The notes under the pieces are model-generated. The model had not been told where the DNA came from. It was given only the letters and a program-made list of their open reading frames with translations, and ran no database searches. Made by a program: the position numbers and the translations under genes. From Hirschia maritima DSM 19733 (GTDB taxonomy: Bacteria; Pseudomonadota; Alphaproteobacteria; Caulobacterales; Hyphomonadaceae), in assembly GCF_000378345.1 (NCBI RefSeq), contig NZ_KB899550.1, forward strand, positions 39,087 through 103,086: 64,000 nt of DNA, in the 5' to 3' direction. Shown piece by piece: positions 27,288-35,391 of the stretch (positions are counted from its first letter, which is position 1; every line of letters begins with the position of its first letter).

Positions 27288-27700
27288 TTTTATAGATCTC
27301 CGGCAAACTTTTCCAATCGGGAAGATTCTTACCGATTTATGAATGGAAACTCGAATTTGGTAAAATGCTATCCCCAAATTTGAAATGCACAAGGCATAAG
27401 CTGTAAAGTTTTACATAATTCTGTTTTTTGAGGACATCTGTGTCATATAGTTGAATTGTGAGCCATATCCTTGCTGTCCGTTACCTTCCCTAAGGGGATA
27501 TGGTCTCTTTTTTGACACAGTGAGAACAAAAATTTAGCAAAATCGTTGTTTCAGGCATTTTTTTCTAATTTACCTCTTGTAACATTTTTGTGACTGGATC
27601 CATGTTTCTAGACAATTGGTAAATTACCGGAAGATCAGCGCACAGTAGATCTCGATAGTTTTCCTTTTAAACTCAAGAGAATTTAACAGGGGTACTTTGT
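27288..27700. other. Divergent promoter region, peptidase / TonB receptor
   Basis: No protein-coding gene is visible in these 413 bases. The right end carries the receptor ribosome site (ACAGGGGT before ATG 27701). The middle holds a terminator-like hairpin (27463-27510) with no gene upstream of it. Both promoters should lie here, but I could not assign -35/-10 elements with confidence. Confidence 0.5.
27463..27510 (+). terminator. Orphan terminator-like hairpin in the receptor upstream region
   Basis: CCATATCC (27463-27470) pairs with GGATATGG (27496-27503), followed by TCTCTTTTTT. It points to the + strand, about 190 bases before the receptor start, with no gene ahead of it. It could be the end of a small RNA or an attenuator in the receptor leader. 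Confidence 0.5.
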
Positions 27701-30631
27701 ATGGCTAGTAATAAAAATAAGATGTTCACGAATTTACTTACGGGGGCGGCTGCATGTGCTTTGTTAACAGCTCCGGCCTTGGCGCAAGAAGCTGAAACGG
27801 TTCCAGCCCCAGAGGCACCTGCCGCTGCAGAAGAAGAAAAAACACTAGAGAAAATTGTTGTAACTGGTTCTTTGTTGAGACGTGATGATTTCTCTTCAGC
27901 ATCTCCTATGCAAGTTCTTACAGCAGATACAGCTACTCTTGAGGGGCTTGTAACCGCAGCAGATATCCTACAGGGATCATCTATTGCTGCAGGTTCTGTT
28001 CAATTGAACAACCAGTTTGGTGGTTTTGTTGTTGATGGTGGTCTTGGTGTAAATACTATTTCTCTTCGAGGATTAGGTGATCAACGTACACTAGTTCTAC
28101 TAAACGGTCGTCGCCCTGGACCATCAGGTACGAGGGGTGCTGTTGGGGCATTCGACCTTAACGTAATCCCTAATGCCGCTGTAACACGTTTTGAAATCTT
28201 GAAAGATGGTGCTTCAACTATCTATGGTTCAGATGCTGTTGGTGGTGTTGTAAACGTCATTACGCGTACTTCAATCGATAAACCTGAGCTAACTGTGCAA
28301 GCAAATGCTCCTTTCGAAGGTGGTGGTGAATCTCTACAGATTGATGGTGGATTTGGTCTGAATTTTGACACCGGTAACTTCACGTTTACTGGTCAGTATA
28401 CTTCACGCGAAGACCTATCAATTGGTGACCGAGACTTCTTAAAGTGTGATGATGATTACGTCTTTGATGCACCGGGTGGCAACAGAATAGACCGCGAAGA
28501 CAGATCAATAAATGCTGGTACAGCAAATGCAGGCTGTAGTAACATTTATGCAAACACAATTTTGAATGCTTTCAACTTTGGTCAACGGTGGGTACCAACA
28601 GCAGATGGATCTTCTGATGGCATTCTTGACGGTTATGCTTTGCGTACGAATGGCCGTTATGATGATGGTGAAGGTGCTGTTGCATATTACGACGACGATT
28701 TATACGACGAGCGTGTAAACTCTTCTGATGCAATCAATAAACAAGAATTGTTAAGCCTGTTCGCAACATCAGATTTCAGTTTCGATATCTTGGGTGGATT
28801 GAACTGGAAAGGTGAAGCTCTTTACACAAAACGTGAAACTACTGGTGAGCAATGGCGCCAATTCTTCCCTTACATTGGTGGTGATGCTGGATTTGGTTTT
28901 TATCCGTATGATGAGCCTTACGCTGACAACATTATTCCCTCAGGGCTTGCGCTTCCAATTACCGCTTTCCCATCAAACGACAAAATTGAGTTAGAATACA
29001 CATCATTTGCGTCAACATTTGAAGGTGGATTTAGCGCTACAGGTGCAGAATATCTTAAAGATTGGGTCTGGTCAGCAGACTTTTCTTACTCGAAATCTGA
29101 TGGTGATTACACCGGAAATGAAATATTAAAGTCTGCGTCTGGGGATGTATTTGAAACTGGTACACCACCGGCATTTAACCCCTTTGATCCTTCATGGTTA
29201 GATGGAACAGACACATCTTGGTATGATATTGTTCAGTCATTTGAAACAGGAAACACAATTTACGAACAACAGATCGCGCGCTTTATTGTGAATGGTCCTG
29301 TATTCTCGCTTCCTGCAGGTGAAGTTCTCATGGGGGCAGGGATCGAAGGTCGTAAATATGAGATTGATGACGAGCCTAGTGAGAATTCTCAAAACGCACT
29401 TCTCTGGGGTACTTCAACAGCTCTTCCAACCAAAGGTGAAGAAGATGTCTTCGAATACTTTGGTGAAATTGATATTCCTATCTTCAAAGGCCAACCTTTT
29501 GCTGAAGAGTTGACTGTGAACCTTTCTGGTCGCGGCTTCAACTACTCAACATATGGTACAGGTGATGTGTGGAAAGCCCAGGTTAATTGGCAGGTAACTC
29601 CTTCATTCCGTGTTCGTGGTACTCAAGGAACATCTTTCCGTGCACCAGGACTATTTGAGACTTATCAAGGTGCGACAACGAGTTTCCTAAGTCAGTTTGC
29701 TATTGACCCTTGTGTTGATTGGGGTGATTCAACTAATACTAACTTGCGTACAAACTGTGCCGCTGAAGGTATTCCTGAAGACTACTCACCTGTAGGTGCA
29801 TCAGCGACTATCGTTTCAGGTGGAGGTGGAGGGCTTCTCACACCGGAAACTTCTGAAGCTAAAACTTTTGGAGTGATTTTCACACCGAGCTTTACAAACC
29901 TATCTTTGGCGATTGATTACTTCAGCATTGAAGTTGATAACCAAATTGCTCAGCTAGGAAGCAGCACTATATTGGGTGCATGTTATGTTGCTGATAACTT
30001 CCCGAATTCATTCTGTGATCTATTCGATCGGAATTCAGCTACGGATGCTACTTCTCCGCTTTCTATTACCCAAGTTCGTGATTTCTACATCAATGTAAAT
30101 AGTCAAGAAACTGAAGGTATAGACATCACGGCTCGTTATGAGAAAGAGTTCAATTTCGGTACTCTTGAAATTGAAGCGCAAGCTACTCGTACGTTCTCTG
30201 ACGTTAGAAACCTCTTTAGTACAACAGAGGAAAGCGGTTTTGAAACCGATGACTTTAACGGTACTATTGGTGAGCCTAAATGGGTTGGTAATTCACGTGT
30301 ATCTCTAGATCATGGTGACTTTAAATTCTCATGGTTTATGGATTACATCGGAATGGGTGATAACACTGAATTTGAAGATGCGAACGCGACATATTTTGGA
30401 GCTGATGCATTTTACGTATTCAAGACTGATGCAGTTTTATACCATGACTTCTCAGTACAGTGGACATCAGATGACATCAGTGTAACTGCTGGTATTCAGA
30501 ATGCATTTGATGAAGACCCACCAAGCATTTCGAACGCAAGCTTCACCAGCCGTCGAGGAACTGTTCCTCTATCAGCTGGATATGATCTTCGCGGTAGAAC
30601 TGGGTTCGTTCGCGTAACTAAAAAGTTCTAA
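27701..30631 (+). CDS. TonB-dependent receptor, probable peptide uptake
   Basis: Outer-membrane receptor of 976 residues. The signal peptide is LLTGAAACALLTAPALAQ. A Pro/Ala/Glu-rich linker leads to a TonB box (EKIVVTGSLL) and a plug with SLRGLGDQRTLVLLNGRRPG and FEILKDGASTIYGSDAVGGV, then VNVITR. A large barrel follows, and the end GFVRVTKKF is a typical C-terminal barrel signal. The type with RRDDFSSASPMQVL and a big barrel is frequent in marine and sphingomonad genomes next to exported S9 or M-type peptidases, so peptides are the likely cargo (inference). It is divergent from such a peptidase. Long loops contain three Cys pairs or near-pairs. Confidence 0.9.
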   Translation: MASNKNKMFTNLLTGAAACALLTAPALAQEAETVPAPEAPAAAEEEKTLEKIVVTGSLLRRDDFSSASPMQVLTADTATLEGLVTAADILQGSSIAAGSVQLNNQFGGFVVDGGLGVNTISLRGLGDQRTLVLLNGRRPGPSGTRGAVGAFDLNVIPNAAVTRFEILKDGASTIYGSDAVGGVVNVITRTSIDKPELTVQANAPFEGGGESLQIDGGFGLNFDTGNFTFTGQYTSREDLSIGDRDFLKCDDDYVFDAPGGNRIDREDRSINAGTANAGCSNIYANTILNAFNFGQRWVPTADGSSDGILDGYALRTNGRYDDGEGAVAYYDDDLYDERVNSSDAINKQELLSLFATSDFSFDILGGLNWKGEALYTKRETTGEQWRQFFPYIGGDAGFGFYPYDEPYADNIIPSGLALPITAFPSNDKIELEYTSFASTFEGGFSATGAEYLKDWVWSADFSYSKSDGDYTGNEILKSASGDVFETGTPPAFNPFDPSWLDGTDTSWYDIVQSFETGNTIYEQQIARFIVNGPVFSLPAGEVLMGAGIEGRKYEIDDEPSENSQNALLWGTSTALPTKGEEDVFEYFGEIDIPIFKGQPFAEELTVNLSGRGFNYSTYGTGDVWKAQVNWQVTPSFRVRGTQGTSFRAPGLFETYQGATTSFLSQFAIDPCVDWGDSTNTNLRTNCAAEGIPEDYSPVGASATIVSGGGGGLLTPETSEAKTFGVIFTPSFTNLSLAIDYFSIEVDNQIAQLGSSTILGACYVADNFPNSFCDLFDRNSATDATSPLSITQVRDFYINVNSQETEGIDITARYEKEFNFGTLEIEAQATRTFSDVRNLFSTTEESGFETDDFNGTIGEPKWVGNSRVSLDHGDFKFSWFMDYIGMGDNTEFEDANATYFGADAFYVFKTDAVLYHDFSVQWTSDDISVTAGIQNAFDEDPPSISNASFTSRRGTVPLSAGYDLRGRTGFVRVTKKF

Positions 30632-30664
30632 ACTTTCTAGTTGAACCTTAAAGCAAAGAAGAGG

Positions 30665-30697
30665 CGGTTGATTGTATAGATCAACCGTCTTTTTTGT
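30665..30697 (+). terminator. Intrinsic terminator after the TonB receptor
   Basis: CGGTTGAT (30665-30672) pairs with ATCAACCG (30680-30687), followed by TCTTTTTTG. Clear rho-independent terminator 34 bases past the stop codon. Confidence 0.9.
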
Positions 30698-31142
30698 TTA
30701 TCAACAATATTGAAAGATTAGGTCCAAATTAACGAAAAGTCTTCGCTACACTCTCTCTTATTCGCCTGTTTTATAATGCTATTAGCTATAAAGAGTGTGA
30801 AGTCCGAGACACTACGAAAACAGCGATCAAACTACTAAAATCTAACATGCAAACATTACAAGCCGGAGCAATTGTGGTTTGGGCTGATCAGGTTAGTTAC
30901 AAGTGGTCGTCAATTGTGCTCTCGCGCAGTTCAAAATGGTAAGAATCACTAACGGAGAGAATCAGATTCTCATTATTAATGGTTCATTTTTATCAGCCCA
31001 TTTAGCCTGTTTACCTTAATAGTGATTCCGGTCTGTATTCAAACGAGAGCAGGGGATACCGTCAGGCAGGTTTTCGCCAATACGGACATTTCCCTCCTAG
31101 CGATTACATGACCAGTTGGATCAGATTTCAACCGTTCACTTT
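30698..31142. other. Non-coding gap with palindromes before the metal island
   Basis: No convincing gene in either strand. It contains a perfect palindrome GAGAATC-A-GATTCTC (30957-30971) running into ATTATTAATGG, reminiscent of a Fur-type site. It also has a wider inverted repeat GAATCACTA (30943-30951) / TAGTGATTC (31020-31028). The sequence may be old junction DNA at the left edge of the metal-resistance block. Confidence 0.4.
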
Positions 31143-31589
31143 TCAATGACATGATTTCTTCAATGCAACCAACCTCCAATAGTTGTAAGGTAGTGGTGCT
31201 AAGAAGCCGGCCAGAAGCATAAGCGGGATCACATACCATGTGAGCTTAGCTCCGCCTGTGACCCAGACGTCGACTAAATTCATTGCTGCTTCCATGGCGA
31301 TCATGGATATAAACGACATGCCAATAGCGGTCTGAAATGCAAGTTTGAACGCCATCTGCCTTGAGAGAATAATGGTTTCAAGGATGATTGAAGTCAGCAA
31401 TCCGTTTATGATGGCTAAAGTCATAATGGCCCATACAGGCCAAGGAATACCCGTGAATTGAAAGAACGCGATTGTTCCCAAATCACCAATAGAACACCCC
31501 AGTAGACACCATAGCGTATTTTGGGAAGCTTTCTTCCAGCTTTTCCATTCAGTCCAATTTAAATTCAGAGCATTTGCAAGTGATGTCAT
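31143..31589 (-). CDS. DUF4396 membrane protein, copper-regulated
   Basis: Protein of 148 residues with about four membrane helices. WKKASQNTLWCLLGCSIGDL then GTIAFFQF and the late segment LMLLAGFLAPLPYNYWRL match the DUF4396 family. Its function is unknown; it is often found beside copper resistance genes. A CueR-type promoter points directly at it (31627-31657), so it is probably the main target of the divergently encoded CueR. A role in copper export or chaperone-like trafficking is possible; the Cys pair and conserved acidic/His residues in the helices could bind Cu(I). That is inference. Confidence 0.75.
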   Translation of the reverse strand: MTSLANALNLNWTEWKSWKKASQNTLWCLLGCSIGDLGTIAFFQFTGIPWPVWAIMTLAIINGLLTSIILETIILSRQMAFKLAFQTAIGMSFISMIAMEAAMNLVDVWVTGGAKLTWYVIPLMLLAGFLAPLPYNYWRLVALKKSCH

Positions 31590-31626
31590 TTATGTCTCTC
31601 AGTCATGTATTCTATAATATGAAGAC

Positions 31627-31657
31627 ATGCTAAGGTTTCCAGTAACTGGAAGGTCAA
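31627..31657 (-). promoter_or_regulatory. CueR-type promoter/operator driving DUF4396
   Basis: On the minus strand: -35 TTGACC, spacer of 19 bases containing the dyad TTCCAGTTACTGGAA, and -10 TAGCAT. The over-long spacer and the ACCTTCC...GGAA symmetry are the signature of copper-responsive MerR-family promoters (compare E. coli copA). It reads toward the DUF4396 gene and lies just before the CueR gene itself. Confidence 0.8.
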
Positions 31658-31665
31658 CGTTTAAA

Positions 31666-32052
31666 ATGAATATCAGTAAAGTCGCTAAAATCGCACAATT
31701 ACCTACCAAAACTGTGCGTTATTATTCTGAAATCGGTCTTGTGGCTGCTAGTGGTCGTACTGAAGCGGGGTATCGTGATTACAGTGAGCAAGATGCCCGT
31801 AAACTTTGCTTTGTTCGCAGGGCGCGTGAATTTGGTTTTTCGATAGAAGAATGTCGCTCACTATTGAGCCTTTATGAAGACAGAGAGCGTAGCAGCTCTG
31901 AGGTAAAGGCGTTGGCTCAAACCCGTCTAGATGAGATTGAGCAAAAGCAAAGAGAGTTACAATCCCTGCACACAGCGATTTCTCATTTGATTAAAAACTG
32001 TAGTGGAGATCATCGTCCTGATTGTCCAATTATAGACTATCTGGAACAATGA
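31666..32052 (+). CDS. cueR: CueR-type copper-responsive MerR regulator
   Basis: Protein of 128 residues from ATG 31666 (a longer frame from 31627 would translate the operator itself). The MerR helix-turn-helix is MNISKVAKIAQLPTKTVRYY. The dimer helix follows, and the C-terminal metal loop NCSGDHRPDCPI has the CueR spacing Cys-x7-Cys that binds Cu(I). This separates it from Zn/Cd/Pb sensors such as the MerR at 37905. It probably activates the DUF4396 gene through the 19-bp-spacer promoter beside it, and perhaps other copper genes. It faces the copAB genes tail to tail. Confidence 0.88.
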   Translation: MNISKVAKIAQLPTKTVRYYSEIGLVAASGRTEAGYRDYSEQDARKLCFVRRAREFGFSIEECRSLLSLYEDRERSSSEVKALAQTRLDEIEQKQRELQSLHTAISHLIKNCSGDHRPDCPIIDYLEQ

Positions 32053-32066
32053 TCTCCTAATCTAGC

Positions 32067-32882
32067 TTAGAACCAGCCACGCACACCTAACACAAAGAAT
32101 GTGCTATTGGCCTCTTCACCATGAGCTTCAGCTATATTTGCTGTTTCTCCGATGAGCGCTTTGTGCTCTATGCCGATGTAAGGCGCAATTTCACGTTTAA
32201 ATTCATAGCGCAGGCGTAATCCAGCTTCGATATCTGTAATACCGGAAGCTACCTCTAGTTCTGGTATATCTTGGGCGGATATGCCGACCTCAAGGCGTGG
32301 TTGAAGAATAAGCCGCTGAGTGAGAAGAAGCTCATATTCTGCTTCAAAGTCCGCTGTTACATCACCTTTTTCGCTCAAATAAGCCGCCCCATCAACTTCA
32401 AACCAATATGGCGCTAATCCCTGAAAACCAAAGACAGCATGGGCAAGTCCATCGGGCTCAAAATCATATCGCACACCTGTTTGCACATCGAAAAAGCGAG
32501 AGACTGCATGTGACCAAAGAGCTTGCATTTCAACCTCTTCAAATTCATCATGTTCAAGCGAGTATTCTCCTTCGGTGGTAATATAAAGTTTGTCGATATC
32601 GCCGCCATAACGGTAGCTCGCGTCCCAAACGCCAACATCTTCATCTTCGCCTGATTGCACCTCAAGACGATCAACCATCAGCATTCCAAAGGATTGCCCG
32701 CCATTATGATGGAGAACATGCGTGCGAGTATGTGCCATTTCCTCAGGATCAAAATATTCATCCGCCATAGACCACGGCTTTTCATCATTAGCCGGATGGG
32801 AATGCTCTTGCGCATTGGCTAACGGTGTAAATGCTAAACATGACAAGACACCGGTTGTGAGGAATAGAGAAAAACGTTTCAT
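32067..32882 (-). CDS. copB: Copper resistance protein B, outer membrane
   Basis: Protein of 271 residues with a signal peptide (FLTTGVLSCLAFTPLANAQ) and the CopB beta-barrel (VDRLEVQSGEDEDVGVWDAS, YRYGGDIDKLYITTEGE, LRLRYEFKREIAPYIGIEH), ending with an aromatic residue (GVRGWF) as outer-membrane proteins do. The Met-rich N-terminal segment of classical CopB is short here, limited to HSHPANDEKPWSMADEYF. CopB is thought to limit or export copper across the outer membrane. The start lies 2 bases after the copA stop, with GGAGAAG as ribosome site. Confidence 0.92.
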   Translation of the reverse strand: MKRFSLFLTTGVLSCLAFTPLANAQEHSHPANDEKPWSMADEYFDPEEMAHTRTHVLHHNGGQSFGMLMVDRLEVQSGEDEDVGVWDASYRYGGDIDKLYITTEGEYSLEHDEFEEVEMQALWSHAVSRFFDVQTGVRYDFEPDGLAHAVFGFQGLAPYWFEVDGAAYLSEKGDVTADFEAEYELLLTQRLILQPRLEVGISAQDIPELEVASGITDIEAGLRLRYEFKREIAPYIGIEHKALIGETANIAEAHGEEANSTFFVLGVRGWF

Positions 32883-32884
32883 GA

Positions 32885-34819
32885 TTACTTCTCCTTTCCA
32901 TGCTGGTGGTGGTTCATAGAGCCATGATCCATTTGCGAGTGATCCATTGTTGAATGGTCCATCACTTTTTCTGGTTCATGCTGCATATGTTCATGATGGC
33001 TTTTATGTTTCTCATGTTTATGAGCCGGCTTGTCTGAAGGTAAAACCGAGACAACCTGCATCATGCCTGCGTGCATGTGATAGAGGAGATGGCAGTGAAA
33101 CGCCCAATCGCCGATATGTTCAGCTGATACATCGAATGACAGCTTTTCAGCGGGTTTGACAATCACTGTATGCTTGCGTGGCTTATGATCATCTGCGCCG
33201 TTTACAAGATCAAAGAACATGCCGTGTAAATGGATAGGGTGTGGCATCATCGTATTATTGATGAGGGTCACTCGTACACGTTCGCCTTCGTGGAATTTAA
33301 TGGCTTCTTTGACTTCAGAAAACTTCACCCCATCAAAGGACCACATATAGCGCTCCATGTTTGAGGTCAGATGGATTTCAATTTCTCGCTCTGGCTGCCG
33401 TGTATCGGGGTTTTTTTCCAAGCTTCTCAATTGCGTATAGCGCAACACACGGTGAGACACGTTTTCCAGTCCGATACCCGGTTCATCTAAACGGTTTAAG
33501 GGGCTTTTATTTACATTGACGACGCCCACACCTTGTTTGATGTCTTTCTTTTCAACAGGCCATGCGCTGCCATCATGCTTGTTGTGCATGCTGTGATCCA
33601 TTCCGCCCATATTATGGCCTGCGTGTGGGTTATCAGGCATATTGTGTTGGGAATGATCCATTGTGTCGTGGTGCATGTTTCCATGCCCCATAGCGCTATG
33701 ATCCATCCCCATATCTTTCATAGTCAGAGTTGGTACAGCGCGCATTTTAGGTTCTTGCGCACGCATACCCGCGCGCGGCCCAAGCGTGGCAACAACTTGC
33801 CCGGAGCGATCAATGCTTTCAGCAACAAAGGCATAGGCTTTATCTTCTGTAGGCTGAACGATCACATCATATGTTTCTGCCACGCCCATTTGAAATTCAT
33901 CCACTTCGACAGGTTGAACATTAAGCCCGTCTGAATTGACAATGGTCATTGGCAGTCCAGGAATGCGGACATTGAACATTGTCATTGATGATGCATTGAT
34001 GATGCGTAAGCGAACGCGCTCCCCCACATTGAACACCCCATTCCAGTTATCGGCTGTCCCATGCCCGTTAATGAGATAGTGGAAGGTTGCACCTGTTACG
34101 TCCGATATATCCCTAGGAGACATACGCATTTGCCCCCACATTTCGCGTTCAGACCACGCTGCGCCAAGACCGCGCTCTTTAGCATCTTGGAGAAAGTCAG
34201 GGATTGTCCTTTGCTGGAAGTTATAAGTATGGCTGACCTTCTTAAGTTTTGAGAAAATTCGATACGGGCTTTCAAAACTCCAATCTGATAAAACCAATAC
34301 ATATTCGCGGTCATATTCCACCGGATCATGATGTTTTGGATCAATGATTAGAGGCCCATAATGCCCTAAAGGTTCCTGCAAGCCTGAATGAGAGTGATAC
34401 CAGTATGTGCCTGATTGCGGCACAGAGAATTTATAAGTGAAGGTCTCTTTGGGACGAATACCGGGAAATGTTACACCCGGTACACCGTCCATTTGGAATG
34501 GCACAAGCAAGCCATGCCAGTGAATGCTGGTATCTTCATCTAAAGTATTGGTGACATTTATCGTAATGTCGTCACCCTCGCGAAAGCGAATAAGCGGTGC
34601 TGGCATGGTGCCATTTACACCAATAGCTTGCCCTTGCTTTCCGTTGATAGACACTGGGAATTTACCAACTTTGAGATCAAAACGTGTGCCTGTAAGCTGT
34701 GGCAACCCCATATTGCCATGGCTAGCCCCAAGCGCCCAACTGGGCAGTAAAGTGGACAACCCAGCAAGGGCAGCGCCTTGAGCAGTTGTTTGAATAAATT
34801 GTCTTCGAGAAATCATCAT
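32885..34819 (-). CDS. copA: Copper resistance multicopper oxidase CopA, Tat-exported
   Basis: Protein of 644 residues with a twin-arginine signal (SRRQFIQTTAQGAALAGL). Copper ligands of the three-domain oxidase are intact: SIHWHG and YWYHSHSG in the first domain, HPIHLHG and HCHLLYHMHAGMM in the last. A Met/His-rich insertion (MDHSAMGHGNMHHDTMDHSQ and following) separates domains 2 and 3. The C-terminus is also exceptionally rich in His/Met (MDHSTMDHSQMDHGSMNHHQ). It oxidises Cu(I) to Cu(II) and stores copper in the periplasm. It is translated with copB; the small Cys/His gene 68 bases upstream is probably in the same operon. Confidence 0.95.
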   Translation of the reverse strand: MMISRRQFIQTTAQGAALAGLSTLLPSWALGASHGNMGLPQLTGTRFDLKVGKFPVSINGKQGQAIGVNGTMPAPLIRFREGDDITINVTNTLDEDTSIHWHGLLVPFQMDGVPGVTFPGIRPKETFTYKFSVPQSGTYWYHSHSGLQEPLGHYGPLIIDPKHHDPVEYDREYVLVLSDWSFESPYRIFSKLKKVSHTYNFQQRTIPDFLQDAKERGLGAAWSEREMWGQMRMSPRDISDVTGATFHYLINGHGTADNWNGVFNVGERVRLRIINASSMTMFNVRIPGLPMTIVNSDGLNVQPVEVDEFQMGVAETYDVIVQPTEDKAYAFVAESIDRSGQVVATLGPRAGMRAQEPKMRAVPTLTMKDMGMDHSAMGHGNMHHDTMDHSQHNMPDNPHAGHNMGGMDHSMHNKHDGSAWPVEKKDIKQGVGVVNVNKSPLNRLDEPGIGLENVSHRVLRYTQLRSLEKNPDTRQPEREIEIHLTSNMERYMWSFDGVKFSEVKEAIKFHEGERVRVTLINNTMMPHPIHLHGMFFDLVNGADDHKPRKHTVIVKPAEKLSFDVSAEHIGDWAFHCHLLYHMHAGMMQVVSVLPSDKPAHKHEKHKSHHEHMQHEPEKVMDHSTMDHSQMDHGSMNHHQHGKEK

Positions 34820-34887
34820 TCATCCTAATAAATTGAGTTAATTGCAGGTGAGACAACACGCGCAAACAAGCGCATGTTCGGTGCAAC

Positions 34888-35289
34888 TCAATTCAAAAGA
34901 CGAATTTTTAAGGTAACAGGCGTTGGAGTAGGTGGACCTTGCGCAAGGTGTTGGAAACGCGGTTCCTTAATAGGTTTTACAATGGGAGCAGCGGGAAGTG
35001 ACGAAACCGCGGTCAAAGCTACGGTCTTACCCATTGAAGGCAATAGGGAAGCTTCAAAGGAAGTATCTGATTTTAGTACATGATTGTATTCACAGTGCGG
35101 ACAGTCTTCGTCATGATTAGTTGGGGTTTCATCACCATCGCAATCCATAGAATGGTGTATGTCCGAGGATGCGTGGCGCTCTGATTGAACTTGGATACTC
35201 AAGTGAGACACACACGCACAAACGCTCTGCTGCGCAAATAGCACCAGTATGCTCAAAAAAATGAAAACTGTTCGAAGCGTTTGGATCAT
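34888..35289 (-). CDS. Small exported Cys/His protein ahead of copA
   Basis: Protein of 133 residues with a signal peptide (TVFIFLSILVLFAQQSVCA) and a metal-binding-looking centre: HHSMDCDGDETPTNHDEDC followed by PHC, giving a CxxC with nearby His and Asp. The rest is Pro/Ala-rich without clear domain; it somewhat resembles DUF2946 proteins, which are often found at copper loci. It lies 68 bases before copA in the same direction. A periplasmic copper-binding role is plausible but unproven. Its layout echoes the His-rich protein at 37489, the matching first gene of the other metal receptor block. Confidence 0.7.
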   Translation of the reverse strand: MIQTLRTVFIFLSILVLFAQQSVCACVSHLSIQVQSERHASSDIHHSMDCDGDETPTNHDEDCPHCEYNHVLKSDTSFEASLLPSMGKTVALTAVSSLPAAPIVKPIKEPRFQHLAQGPPTPTPVTLKIRLLN

Positions 35290-35348
35290 GAAACAATAGT
35301 GCTTGATTAAGTGAAGTTAAGTCAATCAAATTAGCAACATGGAAGCGC

Positions 35349-35374
35349 CGCAGATAATTTTTAAATTATCTGCG
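35349..35374. terminator. Long hairpin between receptor stop and copper operon
   Basis: CGCAGATAATTT and AAATTATCTGCG are perfect 12-base arms with a TT loop. It lies 18 bases past the minus-strand receptor stop codon. On the + strand a T6 run follows after 5 bases. Probably the terminator of the receptor gene, though the U-run is on the opposite strand. Confidence 0.65.
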
Positions 35375-35391
35375 ACTCATTTTTTGCATGA

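Noticed and set aside
27288..27392. 35-codon N-terminal extension of the S9 peptidase
   Set aside because: Lacks a signal and pushes the true signal peptide (from 27287) inside the protein.
31039..31239. Minus-strand frame of 66 codons in the gap before DUF4396
   Set aside because: Overlaps the end of the DUF4396 gene in another frame; no conserved features.
35303..35330. Repeated ACTTAA elements before the small copper gene as a CopR box
   Set aside because: The repeats are short and AT-rich, and no CopRS pair is present in the window.
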